Shown: one piece after another, positions 9,437 through 12,788 of the stretch
Numbering within the stretch: the first letter of the stretch is position 1
Layout of the letters: each line of letters opens with the position of its first letter
From: Planctomycetaceae bacterium
GTDB taxonomy: Bacteria > Planctomycetota > Planctomycetia > Pirellulales > UBA1268
Length of the DNA stretch: 12,788 bases
Direction of reading: 5' to 3'
Assembly (NCBI GenBank): GCA_018694455.1
Contig: JABHNP010000065.1
Location: 1-12,788, forward strand
The notes under the pieces: generated by a model
The model's input: the letters and a program-made list of their open reading frames with translations, nothing else
What the model was told of the DNA's origin: nothing
Databases searched by the model: none
Made by a program: the position numbers and the translations under genes

Positions 9437-9465
9437 CGTATATTGCTTGAAATAGTGAATTTCAA
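9437..9465 (-). promoter_or_regulatory. Putative sigma70-like promoter of the lipid operon, leaderless geometry
   Basis: On the minus strand TTGAAA (9465-9460) is followed, after exactly 17 bases, by TATACG (9442-9437). These match TTGACA at 5 of 6 and TATAAT at 4 of 6 positions. Only 5 bases separate the -10 element from the ATG at 9431, so transcription would begin at or next to the start codon. This agrees with the absence of a ribosome binding site before that gene. It is a prediction from sequence only. Confidence 0.45.
9447..9465. promoter_or_regulatory. Perfect 7-5-7 inverted repeat, possible operator
   Basis: The minus strand reads TTGAAATTCACTATTTCAA: two perfect 7-base arms around 5 bases. 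It covers the -35 hexamer and most of the spacer of the predicted promoter and ends 15 bases before the first ATG of the lipid operon. Size and symmetry suit a dimeric helix-turn-helix regulator that would block RNA polymerase. I do not recognise the sequence as the site of a known family, and no regulator gene is in the window. Confidence 0.4.
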
Positions 9466-9959
9466 AACGCAATCCATTGCTCAAAACATCTGCCACCTTG
9501 GATGAACACTTCGAACTGAACTACTGCTAGACCGTCATATTGAACTCAATACACGGCTAGTCTCGTTCTGGAACGTCATCCATACTGAAAACTTAGGGTA
9601 TCTAGGCAATTCAGGCCTGGCAAGATTTTTTTATATTTTGAGCATGCTTTACGTGGAATGCAGAACTTTTAGCCCCAAAAAACCGCGGAATTTTGCACAT
9701 TCAGTCTGGTTCAAATGATTTCTAAGAATGCCCTCACCAAAAGTAGAGAATGCATGATCGACGCCCTTTGAAATGTCTCTCTTCCTGAGATTTTTCGTTT
9801 CATTATGACGGCAGGAGTGAACGTCCACACAACGTCTGAAAGCTGTATCTGAAGAGACGAAGCAAATCACGTCATTTCGAATTATCTGCTACTCGGTTTC
9901 ATTCTCATGAACGGCATGCATATCACAAATGTGTCGTTGTATTGCAGGAGATGAAAACA

Positions 9960-10007
9960 ATGAGACGTCGATTTTCCACGACCATTTATACGGCTCTTAC
10001 CGGCTAA
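9960..10007 (+). CDS. Possible 15-codon leader peptide ORF
   Basis: AGGAG at 9946-9950 lies 9 bases before ATG at 9960. The frame encodes MRRRFSTTIYTALTG and stops with TAA at 10005-10007. An in-frame ATG at 9951 would add three residues (MKT) but lies directly against the ribosome site. The start, with three arginines then a mildly hydrophobic run, recalls the first part of a secretion signal, so it could also be a remnant. Its last codons form one arm (ACCGGC) of a hairpin whose other arm (GCCGGT) lies at about 10027-10032. It lies about 160 bases before the downstream gene. Chance remains a fair explanation. Confidence 0.2.
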   Translation: MRRRFSTTIYTALTG

Positions 10008-10164
10008 ATGAACCATACGGACGAAGGCCGGTTTATAACGGTCAGGATAGCCTGTGAATCTGAACGTCACTAATCTCCTTCCGTGAACCGATCTCTTTTG
10101 TAATGAAAGAAAGGTGCAGTGGATGCCATGGCCGGCCGTCCCACAGCCTCAGAGGAGAAGACAG

Positions 10165-10467
10165 ATGGCGAAAGATACTTGGCGAGTTGTAACACGTGGA
10201 CGTAACGGCGAACTCATTACTCATGACTTCGATAAGGCTGAAGATATTCCAGTATCTCATCTTCAGATTGGTATCGATGACTGTAGTACTGATCTTGAGC
10301 TCAGGGGTGCTCCTGTTTTCCGCTCGCTTGTTGGACCGATGCCTGAAGGAAAAAATATCATTCGATATGAGACTCCCGAAGTCTTTGAAATGCTGACAAA
10401 GGAATGGGCAATACCGAGCCCTCCTAAACGTCGATCACGAAAGAAGAAAACAGCAACCAATGGCTGA
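10165..10467 (+). CDS. Conserved-looking small protein of unknown function, basic C-terminal tail
   Basis: I do not recognise this 100-residue protein. The start at 10165 (MAKDTWRV) is preferred over an upstream in-frame ATG at 10114 because AGGAG at 10153-10157 sits 7 bases before it and the upstream stretch (MQWMPWP, then Arg/Gln-rich) looks non-coding. The body is mixed acidic and hydrophobic with no signal peptide or membrane segment, so it is probably cytoplasmic. The last 15 residues (PPKRRSRKKKTATNG) are strongly basic, as in nucleic-acid or ribosome-binding tails. It overlaps the HIT gene downstream by 8 bases, so the two are probably translationally coupled. A role linked to the HIT enzyme is only a guess. 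Confidence 0.8.
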   Translation: MAKDTWRVVTRGRNGELITHDFDKAEDIPVSHLQIGIDDCSTDLELRGAPVFRSLVGPMPEGKNIIRYETPEVFEMLTKEWAIPSPPKRRSRKKKTATNG

Positions 10468-10801
10468 GACGATTTTCGCCAAGATTATCCGTCGGGAGAT
10501 ACCTGCCCGTATCGAACATGAGGATGATGAGTGCCTGGCGTTTCATGACGTTGCACCTCAGGCACCAACCCACATTCTCATTATACCCAAAAAGCCTATC
10601 TCGAGCCTCGCTGATGTGACCGATGCAGACACTCCTCTGCTCGGTCACCTCATCCGAGTGGCGACAGAAATTGCAACCTCACTTCATCTCGAAGAGGGAT
10701 ATCGTCTCGTCGTGAATTGCGGCGATCATGGTGGTCAAACGGTAAACCATCTGCACATACACCTTCTCGGTGGCAGGCCACTCAGTTGGCCGCCAGGGTG
10801 A
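10460..10801 (+). CDS. HIT-family (histidine triad) nucleotide-binding protein, HINT type
   Basis: This 113-residue protein matches the usual length and layout of bacterial HinT proteins. It begins with IFAKIIRREIPA, continues with the AFHDVAPQAPTHILIIPK strand-loop-strand, and carries the triad HLHIHLL (His97, His99, His101) after Asn96; Gln93 and Gly91-Gly92 belong to the loop before it. The family hydrolyses nucleoside phosphoramidates and acyl-adenylates such as lysyl-AMP, in the cytoplasm. The ATG lies inside the end of the previous gene (ATGGCTGA overlap), with no separate promoter visible. It ends shortly before the tail of a convergent gene. Confidence 0.95.
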   Translation: MAETIFAKIIRREIPARIEHEDDECLAFHDVAPQAPTHILIIPKKPISSLADVTDADTPLLGHLIRVATEIATSLHLEEGYRLVVNCGDHGGQTVNHLHIHLLGGRPLSWPPG

Positions 10802-10818
10802 CAGACTCCTGAAGCGAA

Positions 10819-10834
10819 TGGAATTGATATTCCA
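10819..10834. terminator. Small hairpin between convergent genes
   Basis: TGGAAT and ATTCCA form a perfect 6-base stem with a TGAT loop in the 49-base gap between the HIT gene and the convergent gene. No T-run follows on either strand, so as a rho-independent terminator it would be weak. It is listed because it is the only stem in the gap. Confidence 0.2.
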
Positions 10835-10850
10835 CCAGAGTCCAACCAAA

Positions 10851-12788
10851 TTATCGCCACCACCCTCGGACCCGATCGAAGAAACCTTCATCCTCTTCGA
10901 GGACTTCATCTTCGGCCTTGACGCGTCGCTCTGCACGACGGGCAACTCGTTTTGCAACCCGTTCTGCCTGCTCATCACTCACGGTCGCCTGCAGAAATCG
11001 TGGCCAATAGCCCTCAAGCCTCGAAAGAACTCGTGCTGTCGAGCCAGCCGCTAGTTCACTCTCCATCTCATCAAGTAGTGCGTGAAGTTCATTCTGCTGA
11101 GATTGATTGAATATCAAGTCATAGACTTCTACCCCATCAATTTCTACAACTCCTGGACCAAGCATATCGAACCGCAGACGCAATGATTCGTTCGGATCAC
11201 TCGGTAGGTCTGTAACTTGCAACACAAAACGGTTCCATCCCTCTTGCAGCGGACGGCCACCGGCTGCAGAGCCTACTGGCGCGAACCGGTAATATTGCTC
11301 ACCATTCTCAACGCCTTCCACCGCGATCCGAAAAGGAGGCTGAGGCACCGACGGAGGCAACCGGAGCCACACTGCAACACTTAGGCGGCCCGTGTGCGGT
11401 GGCTGGAATGGATTACTCCGTACCGTTGCCAGTTCTCCAACTGAAGTCATTCGGACAGCTTGATTTTTTTCATCGCTACCAACTGCTGGTGAGACTGTGT
11501 CAATCAATTCAAGTTGGCCCCCACCACTCTCTACAACCTCCCACCCCGTAACACCATCACCAAGCCTCGGCAATTCGAACCCCGGATTATCTAAAACCGG
11601 AATGAGTGGCGGCGTTTCTAACACTGCCTGGCGTTGTCGTAAATCAGCCACACTCTCCTCAATCATCTGAACAGCACCTTCCTCAAACCGGACCGTTGCT
11701 GTATTCGGTTGAGTATCTGCTCCTGGCCCTTGAAGCCGAATCACACGTAGGCTCCATGCTGCAAGACCGACCACCAGCTGGTTATCAACGGTGGAAAACG
11801 CCTGCTTGGTAACAACATCGACCCCCTCTACGGCACCGCTGAGACTTACATTCACATCCGCTGCCATTCGACTAGCATTTCCAACAAGAAGCCATGAAGA
11901 TCCATTTGCTCGAACAAAACGAACAGGGAACTCATCAGGAACGCCCTTTAACGACTGCATGTTCCGCCTCGGAAAAGACAAGAAGGCCTGCCGAACAGCA
12001 GCATCACTCACAGTAAGTTCAGCCCAACGGAGCGACTGATCAAAAATCACCTCGGCATCTGCTGTTGCCAGACCCAGCAGTAACGGTTCTTGCCGTTTGG
12101 CTCCACCGCTCACTGCATGCACAACACTCGAGCCTGAGAATTCCGATGCATCAAATGGTCCATGTGGCAGTACCGCTGTAATGTCCACCTGCTTCGGCTG
12201 CTCGAGAAGAGCAAGCCCTCTCCGTGATGCACGACGCTCCCAAGCCGATACTGATGCTGACTGATTGGCAGTCGCAATCGTTGCGGCATCTATCTCATCC
12301 TCAGTGACAGCGTGAAGCCGAGGTGCAACAAAAATAGCATTTTCAGAATGCGTTAATGCTGCTGGATCAAGACCAAGCTCATACAGTACTGCCTGCTCTT
12401 GTGGCTGGCCAGCAACAACTGGCCTGAATCGCTCAGCAACTGAACCAGTAAACATCAGCGTTGTAGGCATGATGTAGTAGTTCCAACTAGTCTCAGCAGC
12501 AACAATACCAGCTATTTTTTGATGAAGTGTTGCCATCTGCTCTGCTCGCCATGCAAGCCATGACGAACGTAAATCACCTTCAACCGCAGCAGCACGGGTC
12601 ACAAATCGATTGGGGCCCGAGTCCTGAAGAACATGCTTCCCTTCTCCGGTCTGCTGCACAAACCTGAGAAACGTTGCGTCGTCGAGCCCCCAGGCAACTC
12701 CAGGCAAATGGAGCCAGCCTTCAGCAGGCAGCACGACGGCCACACCATCAACAACTTCAGATCCACGCAGCCGCTCAACGAGCTCAGC
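10851..12788 (-). CDS. GH10-like (glycosyl-hydrolase-like) protein with CBM-like jelly roll, 5' end beyond the window
   Basis: The frame is open to the right edge with no stop, so these 645 residues are the C-terminal part; a GTG at 12743 is internal. The first 180 or so residues (LHLPGVAWGLDD, FVTRAAAVEGDLRSSWLAWR, then an Ala-rich helix and a strand with YYIMPTTLMF) resemble the later half of the TIM-barrel 'family 10 glycosylhydrolase-like' proteins common in planctomycetes. This is recognition by eye. A beta-rich stretch follows to about residue 350. From about residue 400, NPGFELPRLGDGVTGWEV opens a galactose-binding jelly roll of CBM_4_9 type, ending around VVEIDGVEVYDL. The C-terminus is helical and highly charged (ERVAKRVARRAERR), then ends in GWWR. 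A polysaccharide-related role at or outside the cell surface is likely but unproven; a signal peptide would lie outside the window. Confidence 0.88.
   Translation of the reverse strand, partial: AELVERLRGSEVVDGVAVVLPAEGWLHLPGVAWGLDDATFLRFVQQTGEGKHVLQDSGPNRFVTRAAAVEGDLRSSWLAWRAEQMATLHQKIAGIVAAETSWNYYIMPTTLMFTGSVAERFRPVVAGQPQEQAVLYELGLDPAALTHSENAIFVAPRLHAVTEDEIDAATIATANQSASVSAWERRASRRGLALLEQPKQVDITAVLPHGPFDASEFSGSSVVHAVSGGAKRQEPLLLGLATADAEVIFDQSLRWAELTVSDAAVRQAFLSFPRRNMQSLKGVPDEFPVRFVRANGSSWLLVGNASRMAADVNVSLSGAVEGVDVVTKQAFSTVDNQLVVGLAAWSLRVIRLQGPGADTQPNTATVRFEEGAVQMIEESVADLRQRQAVLETPPLIPVLDNPGFELPRLGDGVTGWEVVESGGGQLELIDTVSPAVGSDEKNQAVRMTSVGELATVRSNPFQPPHTGRLSVAVWLRLPPSVPQPPFRIAVEGVENGEQYYRFAPVGSAAGGRPLQEGWNRFVLQVTDLPSDPNESLRLRFDMLGPGVVEIDGVEVYDLIFNQSQQNELHALLDEMESELAAGSTARVLSRLEGYWPRFLQATVSDEQAERVAKRVARRAERRVKAEDEVLEEDEGFFDRVRGWWR

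Larger units (their letters stand above)
9432..10164. other. Intergenic region between divergent units
   Basis: No convincing long gene is present; the ORFs of 60-75 codons here lack ribosome sites and recognisable motifs. The region holds the lipid-operon promoter and inverted repeat near 9440-9465, a short palindrome (CAGGCCTG, 9612-9619) next to a T-run, four CGTCAT hexamers between 9533 and 9875, and a 15-codon ORF with a good ribosome site at 9960. For the rightward genes, TATAAC at 10034-10039 could be a -10 element, but I see no matching -35. No tRNA-like fold was found. Confidence 0.7.

Noticed and set aside
9605..9631. CAGGCCTG next to a T-run, as a rho-independent terminator
   Set aside because: The palindrome has no loop of its own and the flanks do not extend the stem; no gene ends nearby on that strand.
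9700..9725. GGTTCAAAT, like the T-loop of a tRNA
   Set aside because: The flanking bases do not pair as a T-stem and no anticodon arm or acceptor stem can be drawn around it.
9649..10070. Two minus-strand ORFs of 73 and 62 codons in the intergenic region
   Set aside because: No ribosome sites, odd composition rich in Arg, His and Cys, and no motifs; probably chance openings.

Overview
The window looks like chromosomal DNA of a bacterium, most likely a planctomycete (Pirellulales-like). That placement is an inference. It rests on a secondary-lipid type PKS locus, on a large GH10-like protein with a carbohydrate-binding domain of a kind I associate with planctomycete genomes, and on moderate GC. 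No rRNA, tRNA, CRISPR array, transposase or integrase is visible.

Bases 1-9431 (minus strand) hold a compact three-gene operon, read right to left. First is an NAD(P)-dependent extended SDR / thioester-reductase-like protein with an SCP2-like tail (9431-7938). Second is a 1410-residue PKS protein with an active ketosynthase, a cysteine-less ketosynthase (chain-length-factor-like) and three tandem acyl carrier domains (7938-3706). Third is a PKS protein with an active ketosynthase, a second cysteine-less ketosynthase and an acyltransferase, which runs off the left edge in frame (3666-1). The first two genes overlap by one base and the third starts 39 bases further on, so co-transcription is likely. 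The plan resembles the Pfa / heterocyst-glycolipid class of iterative fatty-acid-like PKSs. Unusually, both large proteins carry their own KS plus inactive-KS pair, while acyltransferase and carriers are split between them. Likely job (inference): the AT loads extender units on the ACPs, the KS/KS-zero pairs elongate a long chain, and the SDR reduces or releases it, possibly as an alcohol or aldehyde for a special membrane lipid. Reductase and dehydratase domains are not seen and may lie to the left.

Bases 9432-10164 are an intergenic region of about 730 bp between divergent units. It holds a good sigma70-like promoter for the lipid operon, placed so close to the ATG that the mRNA would be leaderless, with a perfect 7-5-7 inverted repeat across its -35 and spacer. 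It also has a cluster of CGTCAT hexamers and a tiny ORF with an ideal Shine-Dalgarno.

Bases 10165-10801 (plus strand) hold a two-gene unit: a 100-residue protein of unknown function with a basic tail, then a HIT-family nucleotide hydrolase overlapping it by 8 bases.

Bases 10851-12788 (minus strand) hold the C-terminal 645 residues of a large glycosyl-hydrolase-like protein with a jelly-roll carbohydrate-binding-like domain, convergent with the HIT gene. Its start lies outside the window.
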